A stretch of DNA of 31,414 nt from JBPBPI01 sp050954885 (GCA_050954885.1 JBPBPI010000117.1:1-31414); one strand, 5' to 3'; positions 8,928 through 18,724 are shown, counted from the stretch's first letter. Numbers and translations are program-made. The notes: a model not told the origin generated them from the sequence alone.

Positions 8928-10157
8928 TCAAAGATGTTTTGTAATAGAGTTTAAAATTTTGATGACATTTTCTGCTTGCGTTTCTCGGCTGTAAAGTTTA
9001 GAGGCTTGATAACTGGCTTGTTTAAATTTTGCCATCATATCTGGATCTTGTTTAAGTTTTATAATAGTATCAGCAAGTAATTGACTTTTTCCAGAATAAA
9101 TAAAAAGACCACATTTGTTTTTTTCAACAAGTTCTTTTGACTCTCCACCAGGCGATACAACTAATAAAGGTAACCCCATGGCCATTGCTTCAAACATTTT
9201 AGACGGAATAACTTTTTTGAAAATCTTATCATCTTTCAAATGGATAATGGCTATATCACAGATACTCCAAAAAGCAGGTATTTTTTTCTTAGGCTGCAGC
9301 GGAAAAAAATGAACATTAGAAAGTTGTTGTTTTTGAGCATATGAAACTAATTTTTCTTTTTCTGCGCCTTCTCCAACAAATAAAAAGTGTACTGACGTAT
9401 CTTTTTGCAAAATTTCAGCCGCGTATAAAATATTAATCAAGTCATGAGCCATACCATGAGTTCCTGTATACCCTATAACAAATTTTTCTTTGAGAATTTC
9501 TGTTTCTTGTAATAAATTTACATTTTTATCTTGAGGATGATAAAGAGTTAAATCCACCGCATTTAAGACCACATGTATTTTTTCAGAATTAATCCCTCTT
9601 TGTTGCAAGTTTATTTTGAATGAAGAGGTTAAACAAACGATTGCTGCTGCTTTTTTGTATAAAAAAAGTTCAATTTTTTCCAAAAATCTATAAATAAAGG
9701 AATCACTTAAAAATCCGACACCTTTGATAGACTCCGGCCATAAATCACCCACTTCGAAAACGAAAGGACGGCGATGAATAACAGAAAGAATCCAACCTGC
9801 AATAGCTGTAAAAAATTGGGGTGAGGTGATCATAACAACATCATGTTTTTTGATAAATATTCCAAAAAATATAGCGCTCATCATGAATGAAATAAAATCT
9901 AGTGTGCGTAACATAAACCCTTCATTAGATGATATGAAAGTTTTTACCCGAATAACACGAATGCCATTCATTATTTCTTCTTGATACCATTTATTTTTGT
10001 AACCCTCAAAAACTTTACCTTTCGGAAAATTTGGTGCGCAAGTTAGAATTGTTACTTCATGCCCATTTTTCACCCAATAACAAGCGCGTTCATAAACACG
10101 GGTTGCTGCTGCATTTACTTCAGGTGGAAAGTTATCTGTTAAAAAAAGAATCTTCAT
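8928..10157 (-). CDS. family 4 glycosyltransferase, WbuB-like
   Basis: The 409-residue GT-B enzyme starts MKILFLTDNFPPEVNAAATR and includes HEVTILTCAPNFPKG and FVFEVGDLWPESIKGVG, which are hallmarks of the WbuB/FucNAc-transferase-like branch. The C-terminal donor domain has FVIGYTGTHGMAHDL, FLFVGEGAEKEKL and PSKMFEAMAMGLPLLV, where the Glu of the EX7E-type motif contacts the nucleotide sugar. A hydrophobic stretch near residues 88-100 and 112-125 suggests membrane attachment. It acts in the cytoplasm, adding one sugar to the growing lipid-linked repeat unit. Its start overlaps the stop of the heparinase-like gene by four bases (ATGA type), implying coupled translation. The specific donor cannot be read from the sequence. 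Confidence 0.85.
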   Translation of the reverse strand: MKILFLTDNFPPEVNAAATRVYERACYWVKNGHEVTILTCAPNFPKGKVFEGYKNKWYQEEIMNGIRVIRVKTFISSNEGFMLRTLDFISFMMSAIFFGIFIKKHDVVMITSPQFFTAIAGWILSVIHRRPFVFEVGDLWPESIKGVGFLSDSFIYRFLEKIELFLYKKAAAIVCLTSSFKINLQQRGINSEKIHVVLNAVDLTLYHPQDKNVNLLQETEILKEKFVIGYTGTHGMAHDLINILYAAEILQKDTSVHFLFVGEGAEKEKLVSYAQKQQLSNVHFFPLQPKKKIPAFWSICDIAIIHLKDDKIFKKVIPSKMFEAMAMGLPLLVVSPGGESKELVEKNKCGLFIYSGKSQLLADTIIKLKQDPDMMAKFKQASYQASKLYSRETQAENVIKILNSITKHL

Positions 10158-11788
10158 TTACAATCCCATGTTATGGAAGTATTCCAAGGAGCATTAACTT
10201 TTGTGGTTAAGCTTACTTTAATCTTTTGATTTGGCTCATGTTGATGATACTCACAGCTCCAAACTGAGGGTTGCAAAAAACATAATGTTTTTTGATCAAA
10301 TTCTAAATAAACCCTTTTTTCCTTTTTTGAAAAAATAAAATGATGGTGATCTTTTTGAACAACTTGCCAAGAGGGATGAATGTGAAAAAATAGCTCAGCT
10401 TTATGTTCACCTTTTCCCTGTAAAATATCTTTAATTTTAAGACTTGTTGGATTTAAGAAAAAACACCGTTCGTGATAAACACCATATTTTTTTAAATAGC
10501 CATCATGACGTGCACCGAAAATTTTTGTCTCTTTTTCTTCTTTTGTAAATAAATTTGAAACGCGTGCGCGTTCAGCAACACGAAAAGCACTCCAAACATG
10601 AGAAGAATTTTCATGATAAAGACAAAGTGTATTATGGGCAGATGTACCTCTTTCTTCATGACGAACAGAATTATTATCATAAGTAGAAATGCCTCTATTG
10701 ATAAATAAACGTTCACCATACAACGATAATTCAAAAGAAAATGTTTCAGCATGAGCGTGTCCAGGCTGATAATTTGGTGCAATCGATCCCATATCAGCGA
10801 CAAGATAAACATCTTGGTTTTTTGCCATAACAAATTGAGAATTTTTCATAAAATGTAAAGCTAGAGACGTATCTTTTACAGAAATATTTAGCCTTTTGGC
10901 ATAAGATGAAAGTTCTTCAAAAGAGCTGGAAATGCCAAATGTTGTGTCATTAAAAAAGCTAATATCACCATCAGGATGAATCATAGAATTTAACCATCTA
11001 AACATTTGATAAGCATTTTTCTCTAAAGTTTCTTTTAATTCAAAAGGAAATTTTAACATTTTGCTCAAATTTATAAGATCTAGAACATCTTCAAGAATAA
11101 TAGCATGATACATAGGTGAGCGTTCAAAATGTCCACCATCATCCAATATTTGTTCTTGCATTTGAGTCTTAAGAATAGAAAATCCCTTTTCCTTCCATTT
11201 TTGTGCATGAATACTATGAAAAATACAGCCTGAGAAAATTAATGCTTTTGCATTTTCAAACAAGTGATTTCCAAGCAAGTGAAATTCTAGTTGATTCATC
11301 AAAGATTGTGTTTGAAGACTTAAACTTTCCCAAAAACCCTGAGGAACAACTTTGTACCTAAAATAAAATTTTATCCAATTTACAATTCTTAATGAAAGTG
11401 TATAAGGCTCCCATCCGTTACCTATTTGAGGGGGATTTTTTTCTATCCAATCCAAAATTAAAGAAAATTTTGTCTCGATGTTTAGATCTGAACATAAAAA
11501 ATCGTGATAATGAAGATTATATAACCACAGTTTGGATTGGCTTACGTCATTCCATCCATGTTTAAGATCACCTTGTTGATTTAAAAAAGTAAATTTCCAT
11601 GGATTTTCAGAAATCAATGATGATTTTTTTGAAATTGACGAGATCCAAAGATTCAAGTCAATATTTTGAGTATGAATTTGAATTGAAACTAATTTAGGCC
11701 TCTTTATTATTTTTCTTTGAATGCGCCAATAAAGTTGAGATATCTTCAAATATTTTAAAGTTTGAACATATAGTCGAATTTTTTTCAT
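10154..11788 (-). CDS. heparinase II/III-like (alginate lyase fold) protein
   Basis: The 544-residue protein has an N-terminal helical toroid domain (about 60-320, with LGNHLFENAKALIFSG and GGHFERSPMYHAIILED) and a C-terminal beta-sandwich. The sandwich contains the heparinase II/III core PGHAHAETFSFELSLYG near residues 340-356 and RGTSAHNTLCL near 378. The His and Tyr residues used by polysaccharide lyases are therefore largely present. There is no signal peptide: the N-terminus (MKKIRLYVQTLKYLKISQLY) is basic without a hydrophobic core. Such cytoplasmic-looking versions recur beside WbuB-like transferases and two-domain oxidoreductases in polysaccharide clusters, and their reaction is not established to my knowledge. 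Spacing is nine bases from the upstream gene and a four-base overlap downstream. Confidence 0.8.
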   Translation of the reverse strand: MKKIRLYVQTLKYLKISQLYWRIQRKIIKRPKLVSIQIHTQNIDLNLWISSISKKSSLISENPWKFTFLNQQGDLKHGWNDVSQSKLWLYNLHYHDFLCSDLNIETKFSLILDWIEKNPPQIGNGWEPYTLSLRIVNWIKFYFRYKVVPQGFWESLSLQTQSLMNQLEFHLLGNHLFENAKALIFSGCIFHSIHAQKWKEKGFSILKTQMQEQILDDGGHFERSPMYHAIILEDVLDLINLSKMLKFPFELKETLEKNAYQMFRWLNSMIHPDGDISFFNDTTFGISSSFEELSSYAKRLNISVKDTSLALHFMKNSQFVMAKNQDVYLVADMGSIAPNYQPGHAHAETFSFELSLYGERLFINRGISTYDNNSVRHEERGTSAHNTLCLYHENSSHVWSAFRVAERARVSNLFTKEEKETKIFGARHDGYLKKYGVYHERCFFLNPTSLKIKDILQGKGEHKAELFFHIHPSWQVVQKDHHHFIFSKKEKRVYLEFDQKTLCFLQPSVWSCEYHQHEPNQKIKVSLTTKVNAPWNTSITWDCK

Positions 11789-11797
11789 GAAATCAAT

Positions 11798-13936
11798 TTA
11801 TGCCCAAGTTTGTTCAGCTATATCAATAGTAACCTGTGCAACCTCAAAAATTTCTTCAATTGAAATAGGTGATGATTTTCCAGACGAAATACTTTGAACA
11901 AAATTTTCAACACAAATGTTTTGGCCTTTATCTTGACGCCATCTTTTCATAGATTTAAATTTATTCCAGCCATATCCTTTGAGAGAAAGATAATTATCCA
12001 TAACAAGAATTTTTCCCTCGCAGAAAACTTGTAAAACTTCCTTGGCATAAGAAGAATGTCCCGATGATATATAATTAATTGATCCCCACGAACCATCTTC
12101 AAAACCTAAAGAAATTGTTACACAATCACTTTGTTGAAGAGCTAAATTTGGCTGAGATATGACATAAGATTTGATAATACGAGAGTTTGCAAGATATCTT
12201 AAAAGATCAACAAAATGACAAGCTTCACCAATAATACGTCCACCTTGTGACCTGCTTTGTGTCCAATGATCAGAAGGAATAGATCCTGCGTTTACAGTCA
12301 TTATAAAAGATTTTGGCGAATGAATTGTATCTAATAATTCTTTTATTTTTAAAATAAAAGGTGAAAAACGTCTATTAAAACCCACCATCAAAATTGGTAA
12401 AATATTCTTATTTTCAATTTTTTGCAAATAACAATTCTTTACTTTTTCTAATTCTTCAAACGTGACAACAAGAGGTTTTTCAACAAAAACATGTTTTCCA
12501 GCATCTAATGATTTACAAATCCAATGAGCATGACTATCGTGCCGTGTTCCAATGACAACAGCTGAGACATCAGGATTTTTAAAAATGCTTTCTGTATTTG
12601 TTGTTATATGATGAAATTTATATTTTGTACCAACATGATTTGAAGAGATACCATTTTTCGATGAAATTGTATGTAATTGAGCTGATGTTTTAGAAAATTG
12701 AGGAATTAAAATACGACTTATGTAATTTCCAGCCCCAATAAAAGCTAAATTTGGATGATTATTTTGTTTTATCTCTAGAAATTTAGAAATATCGATGCTT
12801 TTTGTTCGTTCTAAGATATTCTTATTTTCTTTAGGGTAATCTAACAAAATTCCTAAAGACCATTCATCGCTTGTAATTAACTTATATGCAAGATCTGCTT
12901 GTGAGAATTCAAAACGATGAGAAATTAAAGGATTGAGATTAATTCTTTGATCAGCCAAAAGGTCAAGAAATGCTTCCATATTTCTTTGTGCTGTCCAACG
13001 TACAAAACCAAAAGGATAATCTTGAGCATCTTGTTCGTAAGAATCATCATATCTTCCAGGACCATAGGAACATGATACTTGAAATGTTAGTTCTTTTTCA
13101 TAAAAATCGGCTCTGGATAACTCAAGTCCTGTCACCCCAACCAAAATAATACGGCCTCTCTTACGACACATGGTTGCTGCTTGATGAATAGGATCGTGAC
13201 TTTTGGTAGACAATGTGAGAATAGCACCATCAATACCGCGACCTTGCGTTAAATGATGGGCAAAAGAGAGAGGATCTTCACCTTTTTTCAAATTAACAAT
13301 TTCTGCACCAAATTCTTTGGCAAGGCTAAGTTTCTTTTCATCAAAATCAAGAGCAATAACTCTACATCCATTGGCGCGTAAAATTTGAATTGTTAAAAGT
13401 CCCAAAATACCTGTTCCAAATACAGCAAAGGTTTCTCCAATTGTAGGAGATGCTAAACGAATTCCTTGCATAGCGATGGCACCGAGAACTGAAAAAGAAG
13501 CTTCAGTATCTGATACGGATTCAGGGATCAAGGCACAAAGTGTTGTGGGGACAGAAACCAAGTCAGCATGAGAACCATTTGAGACAACACGATCACCTAT
13601 TTTAAAAGAAGTTACATGACGACCAATTTCTGCAACAACGCCTACATTAGAATATCCCATAGAAATAGGTTGATCTAGTTTGCTTTGAATTGTCTCAAAT
13701 GTTGTTAATAATCCCTCAGACTTAATTTTATTTAAAACAACTTTTACTTTATCAGGTTGACTTTTAATTTTTCCTAACCAACTCGATTGTCCAAATTCAA
13801 CCAACATTCTTTCTGTGCCCGAAGAAATAAGACTATTACAAGATTTTATAATTAGTCCATTTGAACTTACTGAAGGCGCTGGAATATCAACAATACTTGT
13901 ATGGCCAGTTTTTAAGTTTTGTAAAAGTTGTTTCAT
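11798..13936 (-). CDS. two-domain oxidoreductase: zinc-type alcohol dehydrogenase fold plus Gfo/Idh/MocA
   Basis: The 712-residue protein joins two NAD(P)-dependent modules. Residues 1-370 are an MDR-type dehydrogenase (ISSGTERMLVEFG, MGYSNVGVV, and the Rossmann motif VFGTGILGLLTIQIL near 172). Residues about 395-712 are a Gfo/Idh/MocA oxidoreductase with the motif LAFIGAGNYISRILIP, VVIGTRHDSHAHW, and the signature EKPLVVTFEEL whose Lys is catalytic in the family. The fusion is a known architecture in polysaccharide clusters and is normally found with heparinase-like and GT4 genes, as here. It may oxidise or epimerise a nucleotide or lipid-linked sugar; no reaction is proven. Start is ATG at 13936, 88 bases after the flippase stop, and it leads the three-gene coupled group. 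Confidence 0.85.
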   Translation of the reverse strand: MKQLLQNLKTGHTSIVDIPAPSVSSNGLIIKSCNSLISSGTERMLVEFGQSSWLGKIKSQPDKVKVVLNKIKSEGLLTTFETIQSKLDQPISMGYSNVGVVAEIGRHVTSFKIGDRVVSNGSHADLVSVPTTLCALIPESVSDTEASFSVLGAIAMQGIRLASPTIGETFAVFGTGILGLLTIQILRANGCRVIALDFDEKKLSLAKEFGAEIVNLKKGEDPLSFAHHLTQGRGIDGAILTLSTKSHDPIHQAATMCRKRGRIILVGVTGLELSRADFYEKELTFQVSCSYGPGRYDDSYEQDAQDYPFGFVRWTAQRNMEAFLDLLADQRINLNPLISHRFEFSQADLAYKLITSDEWSLGILLDYPKENKNILERTKSIDISKFLEIKQNNHPNLAFIGAGNYISRILIPQFSKTSAQLHTISSKNGISSNHVGTKYKFHHITTNTESIFKNPDVSAVVIGTRHDSHAHWICKSLDAGKHVFVEKPLVVTFEELEKVKNCYLQKIENKNILPILMVGFNRRFSPFILKIKELLDTIHSPKSFIMTVNAGSIPSDHWTQSRSQGGRIIGEACHFVDLLRYLANSRIIKSYVISQPNLALQQSDCVTISLGFEDGSWGSINYISSGHSSYAKEVLQVFCEGKILVMDNYLSLKGYGWNKFKSMKRWRQDKGQNICVENFVQSISSGKSSPISIEEIFEVAQVTIDIAEQTWA

Positions 13937-14024
13937 GGTTATCCATCTAAAGTTAGCTTGTATAATGACGAAAAATTTTAGCTTTAAGCTATGTTAAAAA
14001 AAACTCATGACAATTAAATTAATT

Positions 14025-15281
14025 TTAGGACATTAACTTAGTCGATATATTGCTAGTTTCCTCATTCTTGAATCTAGAGATAAAAAAAATCGTGTAAACA
14101 GAAAAATAGATAAAATAAGTCATATTTAAACACCAAATCAAACCATATATACCAAAAAATGAAAAAGCAGGCCAAGAAAAAATTAAAGAAGATATAAAGG
14201 CAATCAGAGGTGAATAAACAACAATTTTGTGCATATGACACGAGGCTACGTAACTACTAATTATGCTAATTAAAGACAGAAGTAAAAACGATGGTAGAAG
14301 GTGAACAAGCATAGTAAAGGATTCTAAAAAATCTTTGCCATACATAAGTAAAATAATAGGTTTAAAAGAAAAATACACAAATATTATAAAAAACAAAGAA
14401 AATATAAAAAATATCAATAAAATTTTGGCTGTAATATTTCGTCTTTCACTATCACTATTAATTTGACAAAATTTAGGATATAAAAAACTATTGATCGATA
14501 AAGAAAAAACAGCAAATATTTCTATAAAGCTATAGGCTGTTGCATATAAACCTAATGTTTTTTCGTCAGTATATAAAGGTATAAGTAGAAAATTTAAACG
14601 TGTTATAGCAAATCCTAAAAAAGTTGCAAAATGATTTTTTATCATAAAAAAAGAATAATTTTTTAAAATACTTAGATCTAAAAAATTTTTTATATCATAT
14701 AATTCTTTAATATTAATTAAGAAAAATAAACAAACTATACCATAGATAATAAAACTTAATGTATTTGCTATAAAAAAATGAAAATAATTTGCAACACTAA
14801 CATTAACTAAAATAATACAAATAGAAATATAAATTGTATTTTTCATAATTTCTAATTTGTTTACTAAATTAATTTGCATCAGCCCCAATAAAATATTTGA
14901 GAAAAACAATCCTGATAAGTTAAAAAAAACAAAACATAAGATGATGAATCGTTCTTGAAGAGAAAAAGTATAAAAGTGAGGAAAAATTTTTAGTAAAAAA
15001 ATAAGTACCAGAATTGATATAATTATTAAAATTAAAAATGAGTTGGCAATCACTTTTTTAATAGATTGAGGATTTTTTGAAATGAAATACGAATTCATAC
15101 TTGGAATACCAAGGGTAAAAAATTGAGATAGAGTGAGAGCAATTGTCAGTAAAAAAGCTAGATATCCTCGTCCTTCAGGTCCTAAATATCGTGATGTGAC
15201 AATACTACTTACAACAGCCACTATTAAATTAATAATTTTGGTTGTAAAAGAATTTAAAAATAGGTTTAACAATTCTTTCAA
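14025..15281 (-). CDS. wzx: Wzx-type oligosaccharide flippase (MOP/PST superfamily)
   Basis: The 418-residue protein has about 12 hydrophobic helices and the PST opening VSSIVTSRYLGPEGRGYLAF, in which a helix is followed by R-LGPEGRG, diagnostic of polysaccharide flippases. It would flip undecaprenyl-diphosphate-linked repeat units across the inner membrane in Wzx/Wzy-dependent assembly. Length is normal for the family. The start codon is TTG at 15281 with AAAGG 11 bases upstream; no ATG lies in a suitable place. It is the first gene of the minus-strand block. The family assignment is secure; the exported glycan is not known. Confidence 0.85.
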   Translation of the reverse strand: MKELLNLFLNSFTTKIINLIVAVVSSIVTSRYLGPEGRGYLAFLLTIALTLSQFFTLGIPSMNSYFISKNPQSIKKVIANSFLILIIISILVLIFLLKIFPHFYTFSLQERFIILCFVFFNLSGLFFSNILLGLMQINLVNKLEIMKNTIYISICIILVNVSVANYFHFFIANTLSFIIYGIVCLFFLINIKELYDIKNFLDLSILKNYSFFMIKNHFATFLGFAITRLNFLLIPLYTDEKTLGLYATAYSFIEIFAVFSLSINSFLYPKFCQINSDSERRNITAKILLIFFIFSLFFIIFVYFSFKPIILLMYGKDFLESFTMLVHLLPSFLLLSLISIISSYVASCHMHKIVVYSPLIAFISSLIFSWPAFSFFGIYGLIWCLNMTYFIYFSVYTIFFISRFKNEETSNISTKLMS

Positions 15282-15692
15282 AATAAAAATTACCTTTCTT
15301 AATACTATTTCTCATTATTTAATTTAGAATTGTATTGAGATTTAAAATTTTTTAAAATAAATATAAATTTTATTGAGAAAATTATACTTTTAATATTATA
15401 TTAACCTTTTGATACATCTACAATTAGATGTTATATCAGCTTAAATAAAATATTATCATTGCATTACCTAATTAAGATCTGAATTAATCAACTATTTTTT
15501 GAAATAAAATTTTTTACCATGTAACACTTTTTTTTGATATAAAAAATTAATCATAAAATAATTTATTAAAAATATGATTAATAATCTTCTTATTAAACAT
15601 ATATGTATTTTTATGCAACGAGCCAAATGTCAAATTTAATTCAAGAAATTGGCTTTATACCGTATGCTGTTTCCGCAATTGATAACACACAA
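15282..15692. other. 411-base gene-free AT-rich spacer between wzx and tssG
   Basis: No gene is visible on either strand. AGCCAA (15621-15626) and TTGGCT (15649-15654) could pair as a six-base stem downstream of tssG on its transcribed strand, but no U run follows, so termination is doubtful. Bases 15658-15686 include GCATAC, GGAA and TTATCA (read on the minus strand), the same words in similar order as near 8773-8808. This spacer marks the border between the polysaccharide block and T6SS genes. Confidence 0.5.
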
Positions 15693-16766
15693 TTATTTTA
15701 TATCATGGGTCATGAGCGAAGGGTCATCGCCTGATAAAATGACTTGCTCGTCGTCATGTTTTAAGGTGTGCTGCTTCAGCCAGGAACTCCACCCAAGATA
15801 GGTATGCTGCCCCAATCGGGTAGCATCCACGCCTGCAGCTTTAATGATAAATTGAATATCAAATTTTTGTGATGATCCCAAATAAAATCGGATCAAATCA
15901 CATAGTTTTCTATATTGATCGTGATGGGGCAAAAAAGAATGAAATTGCGCGCGTGTCAGAGGTCCTAATTGAATTGCAATTTTTTGCATGGCATTCCAAA
16001 CGTGAGTGCCCAACATCGCCCCTTGACCCAATCTGTTGAAATGTTCTGGGATCATCAATCGGGTTTGTTGATCGACCTCGATATCCTCCCATCCACCTAC
16101 AAAAGGCACAATATCAACATTATGTTTAAAATAGTGATGCAACAACGTTTTCAGCCCTTCAGTAGACCTAGGTTGTTGCCAAAATAAACCTGCATAAAAT
16201 AACAATTTGTGATCTGGGAAGGCCAATCTTTTCTGTAAGTGAGGTGTGCCTAGCCCCAAGAAATCATAGGTGACTTGAGCAATACGTGTTTGCTCAGGGT
16301 TTCGACTGTCAAGGCCAATCCAATATTTACATCGAATACGATGAAAAATTGACAACAAACGATGATTGAAAATGTCTAGAAAATTACTGGCGGTTGTGTT
16401 ACCGAGCTTAAAACAGTCATAAATTTGCTCGCTATAAGCCATAGGTAAGGGACCATTGGACCCTGCAATACCCAAAAAATTTACCTGACAGATAATTTTG
16501 GTTTGTAATGATTTAACATGAGACGGCAGAAAAATTGTGTGAGTTTCTTTGGTAATATCATAAAGGTCGCTAGGCGGATAAGAAAATAAAATGCGTGATT
16601 TTAGATAAATAACTTCATTTTCTGGTAAAGGACTTTCGCCCAAAGGCATTGCATGAGGATACATGTGGGCCAAGATTTTAAGAGCTTGATGAAATTCAAA
16701 AAGATAAGCTTGATCGTAAAGCTGATCTGCTAGAGAAGGGGTTTGCTGCCGGACATCGGGGACCAT
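15693..16766 (-). CDS. tssG: type VI secretion baseplate subunit TssG
   Basis: The 357-residue protein shows the TssG (VasB/ImpH) pattern: an N-terminal YLFEFHQALKILAHMYP helix, NFLGIAGSNGPLPMAYSEQ near residue 99 and FLDIFNHRLLSIFHRIR near 130. SLRPLTR-like LGPLTRAQFHSFLP appears near 270. TssG forms part of the wedge (TssE-F-G-K) of the T6SS baseplate in the cytoplasm at the inner membrane. Its ATG at 16766 overlaps the tssF 3' end by 37 bases, which is typical of coupled tssFG. It appears intact, whereas tssF is frameshifted. No other tss gene is in the window. The reading frame's codons and composition are richer in GC than the polysaccharide block. Confidence 0.9.
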   Translation of the reverse strand: MVPDVRQQTPSLADQLYDQAYLFEFHQALKILAHMYPHAMPLGESPLPENEVIYLKSRILFSYPPSDLYDITKETHTIFLPSHVKSLQTKIICQVNFLGIAGSNGPLPMAYSEQIYDCFKLGNTTASNFLDIFNHRLLSIFHRIRCKYWIGLDSRNPEQTRIAQVTYDFLGLGTPHLQKRLAFPDHKLLFYAGLFWQQPRSTEGLKTLLHHYFKHNVDIVPFVGGWEDIEVDQQTRLMIPEHFNRLGQGAMLGTHVWNAMQKIAIQLGPLTRAQFHSFLPHHDQYRKLCDLIRFYLGSSQKFDIQFIIKAAGVDATRLGQHTYLGWSSWLKQHTLKHDDEQVILSGDDPSLMTHDIK

Positions 16767-18539
16767 GTTTTCCAGCTTCCTTTATTGTTGTGTTGATAAA
16801 GCTCAAGTTGCGTAAACGAATTGACACTGGCAAAAAGAGCAAAGAAATGATTTAAAACTGACGAAAACAAAAAAGTATTTTTTTGAACATCTTTTTCTAA
16901 ATTTACGGTTAATCGAATGTGAGTTCCAGAAATAAAGCCGCGCCAGGCATCTTGACCGAAACGACGCATCACTGTTTTGGTTTCAAGACGGCTGATAGTC
17001 TCCAATTCAGGTAATGTATTCGAATTCTGGCCACCCGCGTAAAGCTGAATAATTTCTTTTAACGCTTGAAGCGACAAGGTGTCATTAGACAAAGATAAAT
17101 GATTTAAACTGAGTTGTGAGATCAATTTCCACTGACTTGATGCCTCAGTTGAGGGATAATATTGAGGCGTCGGTCGGTAAAGACAAACAATTTGTGCTGC
17201 TGGATTTTCCTGTTCCGGTTGCAAAAGTGTACCGGCTGAAAATTCAGACGCTAAGGTACGATTGGTACAAAGCAATTGAGCAAAAATTGTTTGATTTGCA
17301 GGTACCGTTGGATCCATATTTTGATCGACCAACGACAAAAAGATATCGCCTCCCCCCAAATGATAATTGACCGCAGGGACGCGTCGAGCATTCCAAAAGC
17401 AACCTTGATCGTTATGTTTTTGATGATCATAAGAGAAATAAGGTTTAAATACCTCGGTCAGAGTTGTGCCTTTAACAGTCGCTTGAACCTGAGTGATGCT
17501 ATGAATTTCAGTGGTTTTCTCGTGTTTAAGGTCGCCAATCAAGCGATATTCATGAGTTTGATGATTTAGACGAATAGGCTCAGACGTTTTGGTAAACAAA
17601 TTAACAATCGGTGTGCAATTCAAACGAAAGTTGCCCGCCGTGATGGCATTGGCTTTGAAGGTAAAACTATCTGCCAATGAAATATAAAGAGTAATGTCAG
17701 AAGTTTCTTCCGGCAAGTCAATAGGGTCAATGTCAAAGAAATAAAATTTTTCGGCAAAATGAAAGTATTCAAATAAAAATCGATATCCGGGATGAGCATG
17801 CTCGGGGTATGGCACGACCGATTCATCAGGCTTGAAACCAACTATGTTTTAAAGATCCTGTGGGCAAAGATATTAAAAAAGGTTTGACAGATTTGCTTTG
17901 AATCACAACAGATCCTTCTTGAGCAAACAAAGCTTCATACAAGCTATTTTTAAATAAACGTGATCCCTCTAAAAAAAATCGAAGATCTGTGAGATTCATA
18001 CTTTTGAAACCTTGATTCACAGATTTGAGCGTTAATTTTAAAGCACGGGTTGTGGATAAATAGGGTAGACATTCTGGCTCTGCTGCAGAGAGAATGACCT
18101 CAGCTGCTTGAACTTCAATGGGCCGCAAAGCGACATCATAACACGTTTGGAATCGGCAGGTTTCACCCTCAGGATTGGTGACAAATAATTTGGTCGTCCG
18201 TGGCACAATATGGGTGTCCGATAATTTGCCTTTTTGAGATGAAAAAGTAAATTCAGCAATACTGAGAGAGGGCAAAGGATTGATGAATTGAGGATATAAA
18301 ATTCCTAATAAAGCATTGGTCAGACGTGGGTATTGTTGATCAATATCTTGTTGAAGTCGCGCTGTCATAAAGGCAAATGATTCCAGCAAACGCTCGACAT
18401 GAGGATCTGAAGATATTTGCGCCGTAAAATCTAATCTTTGAGCAACCTTGGGATGTTTGTGCGCAAATTGCATACCTTGTTGCCGAAGATACATAAGTTC
18501 TCGACTATAATAATCATAAAACGACTCTTCAACCTTCAC
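16730..18539 (-). pseudogene. tssF: type VI secretion baseplate subunit TssF, frameshifted
   Basis: TssF homology is complete but split between two frames. The first part starts at a GTG (18539; AGGA upstream) with YYSRELMYLRQQG, continues to LYPQFINPLPSLSIAEF and ends KHSWFQA at a TGA (17826-17828). The second part reads VGFKPDESVVPYPEHAHPGY, then FLFEYFHFAEKFYFFDI, and ends SPMSGSKPLL at 16730. Joined, the product would be about 601 residues, the usual TssF length. The change of frame falls at about 17838-17846, where one base too many (or two too few) separates KHS from VGF. TssF anchors the baseplate wedge. A real mutation, programmed shift or sequencing error cannot be separated here. 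Confidence 0.88.
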
Positions 18540-18677
18540 AGCCTGATCCTGAATTTATTTTTTTTAATTAACATTCAGCATGACATAAGCTTTTCATCGT
18601 GACCAGTTGAAAATATCGATTTAAGATAAGATACTGTTTTGTCTATATTGAAAAAATTGATTTTTAAAAAGTTGATT

Positions 18678-18724
18678 ATAAAATAAAAAAAATCGCTTCT
18701 CAATATTTCTATTTAAGAAGCGAT
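18678..18724 (-). terminator. intrinsic terminator after mlaC
   Basis: Read on the minus strand, ATCGCTTCT (complement of 18716-18724) pairs with AGAAGCGAT (complement of 18692-18700) as a perfect nine-base stem around a 15-base loop. It is followed by TTTTTTTATTTTAT. This is a textbook Rho-independent terminator 14 bases beyond the mlaC stop. Confidence 0.85.

Noticed and set aside
10492..10833. 113-codon open frame inside the heparinase-like gene
   Set aside because: It lies on the same strand in another frame of a gene with clear homology; the product has no recognisable motif.
15621..15654. AGCCAA/TTGGCT hairpin as tssG terminator
   Set aside because: Only six paired bases with a 22-base loop, and no U run after it.
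17116..17569. Overlapping plus-strand open frames opposite tssF
   Set aside because: They are antisense to conserved TssF codons and have no start signal or homology.
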